Assembly: GCA_036771835.1 (NCBI GenBank)
Contig: DAIPGN010000008.1
Location: 51,072-115,071 of the forward strand
Direction of reading: 5' to 3'
Length of the DNA stretch: 64,000 nucleotides
DNA from: UBA4877 sp002399285
GTDB lineage: Bacteria > Bacillota > Thermoanaerobacteria > Thermoanaerobacterales > UBA4877
The translations under genes were made by a program, and so were the position numbers. Shown in pieces: positions 8,975 through 17,788 of the stretch. The stretch's first letter is position 1, and each line of letters starts with the position of its first letter. The notes below the pieces were generated by a model. That model was not told the origin of the DNA. It did not search any database and saw nothing but the letters and a program-made list of their open reading frames with translations.

Positions 8975-9003
8975 ATTATATCACCAATTAATTTCAAAAT
9001 CAA
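8975..9003 (-). promoter_or_regulatory. Sigma-A promoter for the OsmC-like gene
   Basis: On the minus strand TTGATT, a 17-base spacer and TATAAT lie about 60 bases upstream of the OsmC-like start. Confidence 0.6.
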
Positions 9004-9048
9004 TAGTTAGCTAAGTATTTATTTTTAAGTTAAAAAGGCCCCTTCAGT

Positions 9049-9163
9049 CTGCAGACAAACCTAAAAAAACAAGCATGCTCAAGCGTGAGACCGTAATTTA
9101 CAGCCACAGCTAAGCAAAATCAATTTTGCGGCCCGAGCTGGACCAAAGCGGTCTTAAAGCAGG
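9049..9163. repeat. Divergent relative of the dispersed repeat at the end of the cbi operon
   Basis: The segment starts TGCAGACAAAC like the copy at 5054. It contains AAGCATGCTCAAGCGTGAG then ACCGTAATTTACAGC, which aligns loosely with the central part of the full repeats. Similarity is partial. It fills the gap between cbiJ and the OsmC-like gene. Confidence 0.35.
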
Positions 9164-9164
9164 T

Positions 9165-9914
9165 TCAGCCCCGTATTTCTTTGTCTGTCTTTTCCTTTAA
9201 TATCTCTATGATGCCGTCTATACTGTCTATACCTTCCTCGTCCCTGCGGCCGATCACCACGGCCTTTATGCCGAGCTTCCTGCACGCCCTGATCTTCTCG
9301 GCAGTGCCGCCCTCCCTGCCGCTGTCCTTCATGACGACGTATGCGGCGGCATACTCTTTAAACATAGCTTCATTCAGGTCGTCACTGTATGGCCCGAGGG
9401 ACGCCGTTATGTCCTTCATCTTCACGCCGCTTTCAGCACATTCCGCAATGCTCCCCACCGCAGGCAGCACCCTGTATACGAACCTGTTTGCCCCTCTCAC
9501 TGATTCAAATTGCCTTATATTTTTGGAGCCCGTCGTGAAGAATATGCAGCCCCTTACCGTCTTTAAAAACTCCAGGCATTCCTCAAGCGAGTCCAGATAT
9601 ATGCATCCGTCCACGTCTTGCGTCTTAGCGCGCCCGTATCTTATATATTTGACGCCGCATCTTTCGGCTGCCCGCTTTGCGTTTGCCGTCACCTCATAGG
9701 CATAGGGGTGGGACATGTCGGCTATCAGGTCTATGGAATTTTGTCCTATGAAGTCCTCCATACCTGCTTCATCCATCCGGCGTACGACTACGCTGCCGTC
9801 CTCTATGAACTCCCTTTCGCTCTCCGTCGCGGCCGTTATTATATACGCGGCGCTGCCGCCCAATCTGTTTGCCAATTCGGCCGCCTCGCTGGTGCCCCCT
9901 ATGATCCATATCAA
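9165..9914 (-). CDS. cbiJ: Precorrin-6A / cobalt-precorrin-6A reductase
   Basis: CbiJ/CobK reduces (cobalt-)precorrin-6A with NAD(P)H. The 249-residue product begins LIWIIGGTSEAAELANRL, the family nucleotide-binding start. It continues with DMSHPYAYEVTANAKRAAE and TTGSKNIRQFE, both typical of CobK. The start is a TTG at 9914 that overlaps the cbiH stop (TTGA). A longer upstream reading would run through cbiH in another frame and is not real. This is the last gene of the cobalamin operon. Confidence 0.9.
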   Translation of the reverse strand: MIWIIGGTSEAAELANRLGGSAAYIITAATESEREFIEDGSVVVRRMDEAGMEDFIGQNSIDLIADMSHPYAYEVTANAKRAAERCGVKYIRYGRAKTQDVDGCIYLDSLEECLEFLKTVRGCIFFTTGSKNIRQFESVRGANRFVYRVLPAVGSIAECAESGVKMKDITASLGPYSDDLNEAMFKEYAAAYVVMKDSGREGGTAEKIRACRKLGIKAVVIGRRDEEGIDSIDGIIEILKEKTDKEIRG

Positions 9915-10630
9915 AGGCCATACCCCCTCGGAGTTATCATCCTGCCGTCCTCTATGTATGTGCCGCTGTTCCCTATTATCAGCACCGTCCTCATATCCAC
10001 AAAATCGTAATCTATGTCCGATAGTGTGGTAATCCTCCTGTCGTTCCCCTCTCTCCCGGCATTTTTCACTATACCCACGGGAGTGCCCGCGTCTTTGTAT
10101 TGGGAGATGATATCGACGGCCTTCTTTAAATGTCCTTCCCGGCCCCTGCTCTTGGGGTTGTAGACGGCAATGACGAAATCTCCCTCGCAGGCGCACCTCA
10201 GCCTCTTCTCTATGGTTTCCCATGGGGTCAGCAGATCGCTCAGGCTCACCGAGCAGAAATCATTCATCACCGGCGCGCCCAGCTCCGCCGCCGCTGCAAA
10301 CACACTGGTCACGCCCGGGATTATCTCCGTCTCTATGCCGTCCGCCAGCTCGAGCGCCGGCCCGGCCATGCCGTAAAGGCCCGCGTCTCCGGTGCTTATC
10401 AGTACTGTATCATATCCCTGTTTTACCTTATCCACGGCCATCCTGCACCTCTCGATCTCCCCGCGCATCCCGGTGGTGATTATCTCCTTGCCCTCCGCCA
10501 TGTCCCCTATCAAATCGACATAATAACTGTAGCCGACAATGACGTCGGCCTTTTTTATGGCGTTGTACGCCCTTATCGTCATATTCTCGACCGCCCCCGG
10601 TCCTATGCCAACTATGTAGAGCTTTGCCAT
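9911..10630 (-). CDS. cbiH: Precorrin-3B / cobalt-factor III C17-methyltransferase
   Basis: A 239-residue member of the tetrapyrrole methylase family. It opens with LYIVGIGPGAVENMTIRAYNAI and contains the SAM-site segments STGDAGLYGMAGPALEL and EIIPGVTSVFAAAAELGAPVMNDFCSVSLSDLLTPW split across the fold. The late IGNSGTYIEDGRMITPRGY is characteristic of CobJ/CbiH. It methylates C17 and drives ring contraction. The ATG overlaps the cbiG stop by one base (TAATG), indicating coupling. Confidence 0.93.
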   Translation of the reverse strand: MAKLYIVGIGPGAVENMTIRAYNAIKKADVIVGYSYYVDLIGDMAEGKEIITTGMRGEIERCRMAVDKVKQGYDTVLISTGDAGLYGMAGPALELADGIETEIIPGVTSVFAAAAELGAPVMNDFCSVSLSDLLTPWETIEKRLRCACEGDFVIAVYNPKSRGREGHLKKAVDIISQYKDAGTPVGIVKNAGREGNDRRITTLSDIDYDFVDMRTVLIIGNSGTYIEDGRMITPRGYGL

Positions 10631-11604
10631 TATCCCATCATCCTCCCGACCGCCACGGTGACGCCGTCCATACTCGTCTTGCCCACGATGATCTCCCCTC
10701 CCGCGAGGCAGACGCAGGGCTCACATACCGAGGTCACCCCTACCTTCGATTCCACGAAGGCGCTCTTTGCAAATCTGTCCTGGATGCCTTTGACTTCGTC
10801 CCGTGAAAATATGATAAAGCCGCAGTCAAAGTATTCGCTTGCTTCTATGATGCCCGTCTCGTCCCTTTTAAGGTCTATGCTGGTTATCGCCTTTATGGAT
10901 CTAATACTGAGGGCATTGTCCTTAAAGACCCGGCCTATGTCGTTCACTATCTCCGCTTTGGACTTGCCCTTCCTGCAGCCCACGCCGACTATGAGGTTTT
11001 TCGGACGCAGTATGCAGCGGGGCTCCCTATAGCTGCCACTGGTTTTGGAAGTCACATATATGCAGCCCTCATATCCCGCATCGGATATGTTGGGGTAACG
11101 TATCCTGTCTCCCGTCTCCGATACAAATCCTATCGCGCCGCCGTTCACCATGATGGCCGTGAGGGTCTTCGCATCCCCCATGTTCTCGATGGCAAGCCCG
11201 CATCTCTTGGCGAACATGTCCACCGACTCTATGCCCCTGCCGTCGGAGGCCGTGGTTATCACCGGCTGCGCTCCGATCAGCGAAGATATCTCAAGGGCCA
11301 GGCCGTTTGCCCCGCCTATGTGCCCCGAAAGCAGACTTATCGCAAACCTGCCCATGTCGTCCACCGCCACCACGGCGGGATCGCTGGTCTTGTCCGCGAT
11401 ATAGGGCGCGATGAGCCGCACCGCTATCCCCACGGCGCAGACGAACACTATCCTGTCGTAGGTCACAAATATCTCGCCCATCCGCGCTTTCACACCGCCG
11501 CTATAGTTCCGGTTATCATACGGCTCGGCTCCCTCCGTACCCGAACATATCCTGCCCGCGATGACCGCCGCCGCGTCGGTAAAGGATATGACCGCGGTCC
11601 TCAC
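10630..11604 (-). CDS. cbiG: Cobalt-precorrin-5A hydrolase
   Basis: CbiG opens the delta-lactone of cobalt-precorrin-5A and releases acetaldehyde, a step specific to the anaerobic route. The 324-residue protein has the N-terminal and middle domains (FVCAVGIAVRLIAPYIADK, DPAVVAVDDMGRFAISLLSGHIGGAN). The C-terminal CbiG domain follows (LIVGVGCRKGKSKAEI, then SIDLKRDETGI). It overlaps cbiF by four bases. Confidence 0.94.
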   Translation of the reverse strand: MRTAVISFTDAAAVIAGRICSGTEGAEPYDNRNYSGGVKARMGEIFVTYDRIVFVCAVGIAVRLIAPYIADKTSDPAVVAVDDMGRFAISLLSGHIGGANGLALEISSLIGAQPVITTASDGRGIESVDMFAKRCGLAIENMGDAKTLTAIMVNGGAIGFVSETGDRIRYPNISDAGYEGCIYVTSKTSGSYREPRCILRPKNLIVGVGCRKGKSKAEIVNDIGRVFKDNALSIRSIKAITSIDLKRDETGIIEASEYFDCGFIIFSRDEVKGIQDRFAKSAFVESKVGVTSVCEPCVCLAGGEIIVGKTSMDGVTVAVGRMMG

Positions 11605-12356
11605 TTTGCCGCCTCCCTGAATCCATGGGAAAATGAGGGATCATACAGCTTTGACCGCTGATAGCTGCCGTCTATAAAGTCTCCCACCAGTATCTGGGCA
11701 AAGTTCCCGATGCCCTCTGCCTTCACCTTGTCCGCTATATCGGCGAGGGTGCCCATGACTATCTTCTGGTCCTCCCAGGTGGCCTTGTATACGACGGCTG
11801 CAGGCACATCGGTCCTTCCGTAGCCCTCTTTTAATTTCTCCACCACACCGTCTATGTTGCCCGCCGACAGAAATATCGCCATGGACGAATGATGGGAAGC
11901 CAACAGCTCCAGACTCTCCCTCTCCGGCACCGGAGTCCTGCCCGCAAGCCTAGTCATTATCACCGTCTGGCTGACGCCGGGCAGCGTAAATTCACTCTTT
12001 ATGGCCGCGCAGCTCGCCGTGAAGGAGCTGACGCCGGGCACCATCTCAAATTCGATGTTCAGCTCCTCCAGCCTATCCATCTGCTCCTTGACCGCGCCGT
12101 ATATGCTGGGATCGCCGGTATGCAGCCTGACGATGTCTTTGCCCTCGCCGGCGCCCTTCTTCATCACGCCGATCACTTCTTCTAGGGTCATTTTGGAACT
12201 GTCGTATTTCTCACATCCTTCCCTGCAGTAATCCAGATGCCCGGCCGACACCAGCGAACCGGCATATATCACGATGTCCGCCGCCTCGATAAGTTTCCTG
12301 CCCCTGACGGTTATCAGGTCGACGTCGCCCGGGCCGGCTCCCACAAAGCTGATCAT
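11601..12356 (-). CDS. cbiF: Precorrin-4 / cobalt-precorrin-4 C11-methyltransferase
   Basis: Tetrapyrrole methylase of 251 residues. The N-terminal ISFVGAGPGDVDLITVRG is followed by YAGSLV, then RLHTGDPSIYGAVKEQMD and MVPGVSSFTASCAAIKSEFTLPGVSQTVIMTR, a CobM/CbiF hallmark. It methylates C11 using SAM. It shares a four-base ATGA overlap with cbiL upstream and cbiG downstream. Confidence 0.94.
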   Translation of the reverse strand: MISFVGAGPGDVDLITVRGRKLIEAADIVIYAGSLVSAGHLDYCREGCEKYDSSKMTLEEVIGVMKKGAGEGKDIVRLHTGDPSIYGAVKEQMDRLEELNIEFEMVPGVSSFTASCAAIKSEFTLPGVSQTVIMTRLAGRTPVPERESLELLASHHSSMAIFLSAGNIDGVVEKLKEGYGRTDVPAAVVYKATWEDQKIVMGTLADIADKVKAEGIGNFAQILVGDFIDGSYQRSKLYDPSFSHGFREAAK

Positions 12357-13015
12357 CCTCTTTCCCTTCTTCCGAATATCAGGGACATGTAGTTATGATC
12401 CCTCAGGATCTCATCCCTTTTATACAATATCCTCTCGCCGGGCCATCCGCATCTGCTTACGTACGCATACGAAAAGCCGCGGCTTTCAAGCAGGTCCAAC
12501 ATGCCCTCCTTGTCGCCGGAGGTCTTCAATATACAGACGGTATCGCAGCACTCCAGGACCTTTTCATCAACGTCTCCGTCGGTGAGGTAAAATTTCTGTC
12601 CCTTCATCACGATGGGCATCTTTATGCGGTTGGCTGCGGCGGCAAAGGAGGATATTCCCGGCACTGTCTCGACCTCTATGCCCAGCATCCGAAGCTCGGC
12701 CATGGTGTATGAAAAGGTGCTGTAGATCATGGGATCGCCGATAGTAAGAAAGACTCCCACACCGCCGTCCGGCAGACTGCCGCCTATGATATCCGCGGCT
12801 TCCTTGTATACCCCGCTGCCTGCCTTCGCCATAGGGAAATCTATGTACACCGTCTTCTTATCCCGTATAAACTCCCCCGCGATCTCTCCCGCCATGCTTT
12901 TATCCTTATGCTTGGGCAAAAACACCACGTCCGCATTTCTTATAAGTTTATAGCCCTTCAATGTGATAAGATCGGCTTCGCCCGGCCCCACTCCTATGCC
13001 GTATATCTTCTTCAA
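12353..13015 (-). CDS. cbiL: Precorrin-2 / cobalt-factor II C20-methyltransferase
   Basis: Tetrapyrrole methylase of 220 residues: KIYGIGVGPGEADLITLKGYK, LTIGDPMIYSTFSYTM and ETVPGISSFAAAANRIKMPIV. These fit CobI/CbiL, which adds the C20 methyl group early in the pathway. The ATG overlaps the end of cbiT. CbiK upstream indicates that the substrate is already metallated (cobalt-factor II). Confidence 0.92.
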   Translation of the reverse strand: MKKIYGIGVGPGEADLITLKGYKLIRNADVVFLPKHKDKSMAGEIAGEFIRDKKTVYIDFPMAKAGSGVYKEAADIIGGSLPDGGVGVFLTIGDPMIYSTFSYTMAELRMLGIEVETVPGISSFAAAANRIKMPIVMKGQKFYLTDGDVDEKVLECCDTVCILKTSGDKEGMLDLLESRGFSYAYVSRCGWPGERILYKRDEILRDHNYMSLIFGRRERG

Positions 13016-13563
13016 CGCTTTCTCCCCCTCGCTATGAATATGGGGTTATCGGCCTTCAGCATACCCAGCCTGTCCATACAGGACACCTGCAGCAGCTTGA
13101 CCTCCACGTCGGCATAACCCTTATCCTTAAGGAAAGCAATGAATGTATTCAGGTTATTCATTGTTATAAAGGTTGCGGCTATGATTCCTCCCGCGCTCAG
13201 AGAGCCGTCCGCCCAGTCCGCTATCCGCCGCAGCCTTCCTCCGCTGCCGCCTATGAAGCATTTGTTGAATGAGGGCATGGCTGTAAGGCCGTCGGGGGCG
13301 CTCGCCTCTATCACATGTATGTCCGCATTGAATTTTGCGCCGTTTTGTCTCACAAGCTCCGCTCCCTCATGCTTTTCCTCCACGGCATAGACCGCCGCCC
13401 CTTGGAGCGCGGCCTCCACCGATATGGAACCCGTCCCCGCGCCGACGTCGGTAAGGACGTCCCCTTCCTCTATCTCCAGCGCCGCTATCGCGGCGATCCT
13501 GACTTCAAACTTGGTCATAGGAATATTGCCCCTTATGAACTGCTCATCTCTGATCCACCGCAA
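13012..13563 (-). CDS. cbiT: Cobalt-precorrin-6B C15-methyltransferase (decarboxylating)
   Basis: The 183-residue Rossmann methyltransferase opens RWIRDEQFIRGNIPMTKFEVR, typical of CbiT, with SAM motif I DVGAGTGSISVEAAL and FIGGSGGRL. It methylates C15 and decarboxylates the C12 acetate side chain. Here CbiT and CbiE are separate proteins, not the fused CobL. The TTG start at 13563 overlaps the 3' end of cbiE by about 20 bases. Confidence 0.92.
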   Translation of the reverse strand: MRWIRDEQFIRGNIPMTKFEVRIAAIAALEIEEGDVLTDVGAGTGSISVEAALQGAAVYAVEEKHEGAELVRQNGAKFNADIHVIEASAPDGLTAMPSFNKCFIGGSGGRLRRIADWADGSLSAGGIIAATFITMNNLNTFIAFLKDKGYADVEVKLLQVSCMDRLGMLKADNPIFIARGRKR

Positions 13564-14146
13564 TTTCCGCCACCACCACCGAAAGGTCGGAATAGTTTTC
13601 TATTTCCTCCCCTATATTTTTTACAACGATCTTTTCCTCGGGATACGAGAGCTCAAAGCCTGCGTAGAGCTTTCCCGAGAAGCCCATCTCATGCAGCATG
13701 GCCGATATCTGCATGGGGGTATTGCGCCTATCCGTGAGTATGACGAGCATCCCGGCAGCCGCCCCGGCCAGGCCGCCGCCGCCCCTGCCGTGAAGGCTGA
13801 CAAAGTGCGCTCCCTCCCAGCTCTTGCCCAGCTTTGCCATCATATACTGAAACGAGGACAACCCCGGTATCACCTCGTCTATCTCTATGCCGTTCCTCTT
13901 GAGATATTCGGTAATGCCGAAAAAGCACGGGTCCCCCGACGCCAGTATATCCAGGTCCTTCGTTTTGCCTATGATGTCCAGGATATCCTCCACCCTGTCC
14001 ACCTTTATGACGTTGGCCCCCAGCTGCCCGGCAAGTCTGGATATCCTACCGAAGGCCGCAGCGCATGGGGAGGACCTTATTATTTCGTATGCCTCGACCG
14101 TGAGATACTTCACATCCCCCGGCCCGGCCCCTATCACCCTTATCAT
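13544..14146 (-). CDS. cbiE: Cobalt-precorrin-7 C5-methyltransferase
   Basis: Tetrapyrrole methylase of 200 residues. It has IRVIGAGPGDVKYLTVEAYE, LASGDPCFFGITEYL and VIPGLSSFQYMMAKLG, then FVSLHGRGGG, a CbiE-specific segment. It methylates C5 (CbiT acts at C15). The ATG overlaps the cbiD stop by four bases. Confidence 0.92.
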   Translation of the reverse strand: MIRVIGAGPGDVKYLTVEAYEIIRSSPCAAAFGRISRLAGQLGANVIKVDRVEDILDIIGKTKDLDILASGDPCFFGITEYLKRNGIEIDEVIPGLSSFQYMMAKLGKSWEGAHFVSLHGRGGGGLAGAAAGMLVILTDRRNTPMQISAMLHEMGFSGKLYAGFELSYPEEKIVVKNIGEEIENYSDLSVVVAEIAVDQR

Positions 14147-15210
14147 TTCAGCACCCCGTATTTCATGGAATAGATATATACCTCGATATCGAAACCGTCA
14201 TCCTTTATATACCTCTTTATCCTGTCTATGCAACCCTGTCTCATGTCGCCGAGTATGGACTCAAAGCCTTCGGCGTATACGATATCCAGGGCCTCCTCCG
14301 TCGTGATGCAGTCCTTCACCCTTTCCAGCACCTCATAGGGCGCTTTTGCCAGGGCAAGGTAATATACGAACGCCTCCATCCTCACATCGCATACCCGGTT
14401 GTGGGTATTGAACGCCCCTACGGAAAGCTTGGACAGCTTTCCTATGTGGCCTACCAGCGTGATCCTGCGAAAACCCTTATTATAGCAGTACAATATCGAG
14501 TCCCCTACGAAGTTGGAGATCTTGACTCCCTTTCCCGGCAGCCCCAATTCCTGTGCCGTCTTTTCGCCGTAGTTGCCGGGAAAAAGCGTTATTTCCCGCT
14601 GTCCTTCCTCATATATGGCGTCCGTCTCCATATATATGGTCTTGAGCAGGGCCTGGTCGGACATAGGTTCTACGATCCCGGAGGTACCGATTATAGATAT
14701 CCCCCCCTCGATGCCTATGTTTTTATTGAAGGTCCTGCCGCTTATCTCGGCTCCCTTGGGAGCATATATCAGCACGTCGAAACCGTCCTGCGACACCTTC
14801 CTTATCTCGTCCGCTATCATCTTCCGGGGAGCCGGGTTGATGGCCGCCTCGCCAACATTTCCGAAGAGGCCCCTTCTCGCTATCCTGCCTATGCCCTCTC
14901 CCCCGTCTATGACTATGCCGCCGTCATCCCTCCGCGAGACCTTCGCATATATCTCCATGCCGTCGGTGACATCGGGATCGTCACCGGCGTCCTTCACCAC
15001 GCAGCAACTGGCCCGGCCGTCCCCTATCCGTGGATCATTGACCTCCAGGTCCAGCACTATGCCGGAAGGGGTATCTATGGACACCTTGTCCACGATATTG
15101 CCCGTATCCAGCATCATAACGCAGGCCTTCGCCGCCGCAGCGGCGCAGCTCCCCGTGGTATAGCCGCAGCGCCGCCTCTTTCCCTCCTTGATGACGTATA
15201 TGTCCTTCAT
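14143..15210 (-). CDS. cbiD: Cobalt-precorrin-5B C1-methyltransferase
   Basis: CbiD is diagnostic for the anaerobic cobalamin route. The 355-residue protein begins with a basic stretch then CGYTTGSCAAAAAKA, the family signature. It continues GIVEPMSDQALLKTI and FPGNYGEKTAQELGLP. It methylates C1 of cobalt-precorrin-5B. The ATGA overlap with cbiC indicates coupling. Confidence 0.95.
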   Translation of the reverse strand: MKDIYVIKEGKRRRCGYTTGSCAAAAAKACVMMLDTGNIVDKVSIDTPSGIVLDLEVNDPRIGDGRASCCVVKDAGDDPDVTDGMEIYAKVSRRDDGGIVIDGGEGIGRIARRGLFGNVGEAAINPAPRKMIADEIRKVSQDGFDVLIYAPKGAEISGRTFNKNIGIEGGISIIGTSGIVEPMSDQALLKTIYMETDAIYEEGQREITLFPGNYGEKTAQELGLPGKGVKISNFVGDSILYCYNKGFRRITLVGHIGKLSKLSVGAFNTHNRVCDVRMEAFVYYLALAKAPYEVLERVKDCITTEEALDIVYAEGFESILGDMRQGCIDRIKRYIKDDGFDIEVYIYSMKYGVLK

Positions 15211-15827
15211 CTTCCCACCGCCATATAGAGCAGCGCGTTTATTATTGAAGCCGCCACACTGCTTCCCCCCTTTGTTCCCGATGTGGTTATGGAGGGAACG
15301 TCGAATCCCCTTATGTATTCCTTGGAATCGGCGGCTCCCACAAAGCCCACGGGCACTCCTACGATCAGCGCGGGGTTCGTCCTTCTCTCCCTTATGAGTT
15401 CTCCCACCCTGAAGAGGGCCGTAGGCGCATTGCCTATCACAAATATGTCCACCCCGTCCGCAGCGGCGATGTCTACCGCCGCATAGGAACGCGTAGTGCC
15501 GTTTTGGACCGCCGCCTTTGCTACTCTCTCATCGTCTATATAGCATTTCAGATCGGACCGTGACCTTTCAAGGGCCCTCTTGTTGATGCCCGACCAGGCC
15601 ATTCTCGTGTCCGTAAATATGCTGCAGCCGTGTTTCAAGGCGGCTATGCCTATCTTTACGGCATTGTTCTTAAATACAGCTATATCCTCGTAGCCGGGGT
15701 CGCCGGTGGTGTGTATCATCCTCTTGACCACGTTGAGTTCGTCGTCTTCGTAGCTTTTATTTTTCATTCCCTGTTCTATGATCTCCATGCTGCGTCTTTC
15801 GATCTCAGCCGGATCATTTATATACAT
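15207..15827 (-). CDS. cbiC: Precorrin-8X / cobalt-precorrin-8 methylmutase
   Basis: CbiC/CobH moves a methyl group from C11 to C12. The 206-residue product starts at ATG 15827 behind AGGAGGTGAAGAC. It shows MIHTTGDPGYED with the catalytic His, then IFTDTRMAWSGINK, IGNAPTALFRVGELI and GVPVGFVGAADSKEYI, all family signatures. It begins four bases after the cbiA stop. Confidence 0.95.
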   Translation of the reverse strand: MYINDPAEIERRSMEIIEQGMKNKSYEDDELNVVKRMIHTTGDPGYEDIAVFKNNAVKIGIAALKHGCSIFTDTRMAWSGINKRALERSRSDLKCYIDDERVAKAAVQNGTTRSYAAVDIAAADGVDIFVIGNAPTALFRVGELIRERRTNPALIVGVPVGFVGAADSKEYIRGFDVPSITTSGTKGGSSVAASIINALLYMAVGR

Positions 15828-15831
15828 GTCT

Positions 15832-17142
15832 TCACCTCCTGTGAGCTTCGGCATAGTCAAGCATAGATGTAAAAGCGTTCATGTTGCCCAAAAAATTGAT
15901 GTGCGGGTATCCGGCCAGGACGTTTTTATAGCCGTAGCCGCATTCCCACATGCCGTTCCCCATGGCCTTCCTTACGCTGAACAGCGCCGGTCCCTCCACA
16001 TCGCATACCGACTTATGGAATTCATGGGCGGTTATCCTGTCTCCGCGTTTTCCCAACATGCAGCCGCGCCTCAGCTCTATCTCCACGTACCCGAACCTCT
16101 GCAGCCGCTCCGTCATCCTGGCCCGGCCCGCGAATATACCGGCCATATCACGGCCCTCTATGCCCTCCGTAAGGTACATGAAGCCGCCGCATTCCCCGTA
16201 TATGCATCCTCCTCGGTCCGCATAGGATCTGATGGATGACAGCATGGCCCTGTTGTCCGAAAGCTCCTCTTTGAATACCTCGGGATAGCCTCCTCCTATA
16301 TACAGCAGATCGCACGCGGGAAGCGACGCATCTGCCAGGGGCGAAAAATACTCTACGGCGCAGCTGTCTTCCAGCAGCTTAAGATTTTCCCTGTAGTAAA
16401 ATGAAAAGGCCTTGTCATATGCGACCGCGACCGCGAGGTTCCTCTTTTCCAACCGTCCGGCGGACGTGCCGCAAACGTCGCTCATCAGTCTTAAAAGCAG
16501 TCCCATGTCTATATTCTCTCTGACTGCGGCGGCGGCTCTCTCGATCCTCTCCTCGACGTCGCCGATCTCCGCGCACTGCACCAGCCCCAAATGCCGGCTC
16601 TCTATCGCCGCATCTTCCATCATGGGTATATAGCCCAGTACGGGAAGCCCCGTATACTTCTCTATCTGTCCCTTGAGCATATTATAAATCTTTTCGCTGA
16701 CCTTGTTCAAAATTACTCCCTTGATGGTCGAACCTTCGAAATCGGCCATGCCCTCTATCTTGGGTATCGCCGAGAACATTTCGCCGCTGGGAGTATAGAC
16801 GAGTATTGAGTTTACATTCAAGAGTTTGGATATGTCATAACCGGAATCTTCAAAGGTGTTATACAGACCGTCAAAGTAACCCATGGCGCTCTCGATGATG
16901 CAGTAGTCTCCATCGCCCATGCCCAGGGACCTGAAGACTCCTTCTCTTCCCTGAAGGTATGTGTCGAGGTTGCCCGCCTGTCTCTTTGATGCCTTTGCTA
17001 TAAAAGATGTGTCTATGTAATCCGGCCCCGTCTTAAAGCCGCAGACATCCATGCCCCTGTTCAAAAGGGCCCTTATTATACCGATCGCCGCCGTCGTCTT
17101 TCCGCTGCCGCTGGCCGGTGCGGTGATCATGATAGCTTTCAT
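15832..17142 (-). CDS. cbiA: Cobyrinate a,c-diamide synthase
   Basis: CbiA amidates the a and c side chains of cobyrinate using ATP and glutamine. The N-terminal synthetase domain has the P-loop ITAPASGSGKTT and DYIDTSFIAK. The C-terminal class I glutamine amidotransferase domain has GGCIYGECGGFMYL (nucleophile Cys) and ITAHEFHKS. I chose ATG 17142, with GGGGAG upstream. A longer start at 17169 would add nine atypical residues. The 96-base gap upstream of it holds a hairpin at about 17203-17231 and a TATAAT, so an internal promoter is possible. Confidence 0.94.
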   Translation of the reverse strand: MKAIMITAPASGSGKTTAAIGIIRALLNRGMDVCGFKTGPDYIDTSFIAKASKRQAGNLDTYLQGREGVFRSLGMGDGDYCIIESAMGYFDGLYNTFEDSGYDISKLLNVNSILVYTPSGEMFSAIPKIEGMADFEGSTIKGVILNKVSEKIYNMLKGQIEKYTGLPVLGYIPMMEDAAIESRHLGLVQCAEIGDVEERIERAAAAVRENIDMGLLLRLMSDVCGTSAGRLEKRNLAVAVAYDKAFSFYYRENLKLLEDSCAVEYFSPLADASLPACDLLYIGGGYPEVFKEELSDNRAMLSSIRSYADRGGCIYGECGGFMYLTEGIEGRDMAGIFAGRARMTERLQRFGYVEIELRRGCMLGKRGDRITAHEFHKSVCDVEGPALFSVRKAMGNGMWECGYGYKNVLAGYPHINFLGNMNAFTSMLDYAEAHRR

Positions 17143-17238
17143 TCCACATCGCTCCCCGATGACCGACATACAATAGGTACATGCATGATCAATTTATATT
17201 ATACCAGCCGCCGCATTATCAAATATGCGGGCGGCCGG

Positions 17239-17754
17239 TCAGCTTTCTATCCCGACCCGTGCCGTTACTCCCTTGGTGTAATAGTGCTTTATTTCCTTCA
17301 TCTCCGTGACGAGATCGGCCATTTCAATTATCTCGGCGGGGGCATACCTGCCAGTAAGGATGACTTCCACTCCCTCCGCCCTGTCATTCAGCATCTTGAC
17401 GACCTCATCCACGGCAAACAGCTTATAGTAGAGCGCTATATTTATCTCATCCAGCACGACTATATCGTATTCGCCCGCCGACAGTATTTCTGTGCACTCA
17501 GCCAGGCCGTGCCTGGCCAGGCTTATGTCCTCATCGGTAGGCTGGTTATAGATAAAGCAGTTTCTGCCGTACTGCTTCATGGTAAACCCCTTAAGAAACC
17601 TGACCGCATCCAGCTCGCTGTATTTCATACCCTTGATGAACTGCGCAAAGTACACGCTTTTACCCGCGCACACCGCCCTCAGCGAAAGTCCCAGAGCGGC
17701 CGTGGTCTTGCCCTTGCCGTTCCCGGTATATACCTGGATGTAACCCTTATCCAA
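17239..17754 (-). CDS. cobO: Cob(I)yrinic acid a,c-diamide adenosyltransferase, CobO/BtuR type
   Basis: The enzyme attaches the 5'-deoxyadenosyl group to cobalt(I) corrinoids. The 171-residue protein opens with YIQVYTGNGKGKTTAALG (P-loop). It continues with VYFAQFIKG, IVLDEINIAL and ILTGRYAPAEIIEMADLVTEM, all CobO/BtuR signatures. It sits between cbiK and cbiA in the operon. Confidence 0.95.
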   Translation of the reverse strand: MDKGYIQVYTGNGKGKTTAALGLSLRAVCAGKSVYFAQFIKGMKYSELDAVRFLKGFTMKQYGRNCFIYNQPTDEDISLARHGLAECTEILSAGEYDIVVLDEINIALYYKLFAVDEVVKMLNDRAEGVEVILTGRYAPAEIIEMADLVTEMKEIKHYYTKGVTARVGIES

Positions 17755-17788
17755 TTCATTCTCCCCCGATCCAGACCGCCGCCGGTCA

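Noticed and set aside
9915..10223. N-terminal extension of CbiJ upstream of 9914
   Set aside because: The extra residues are cbiH read in another frame. The conserved CobK start and a TTGA overlap mark the true start.
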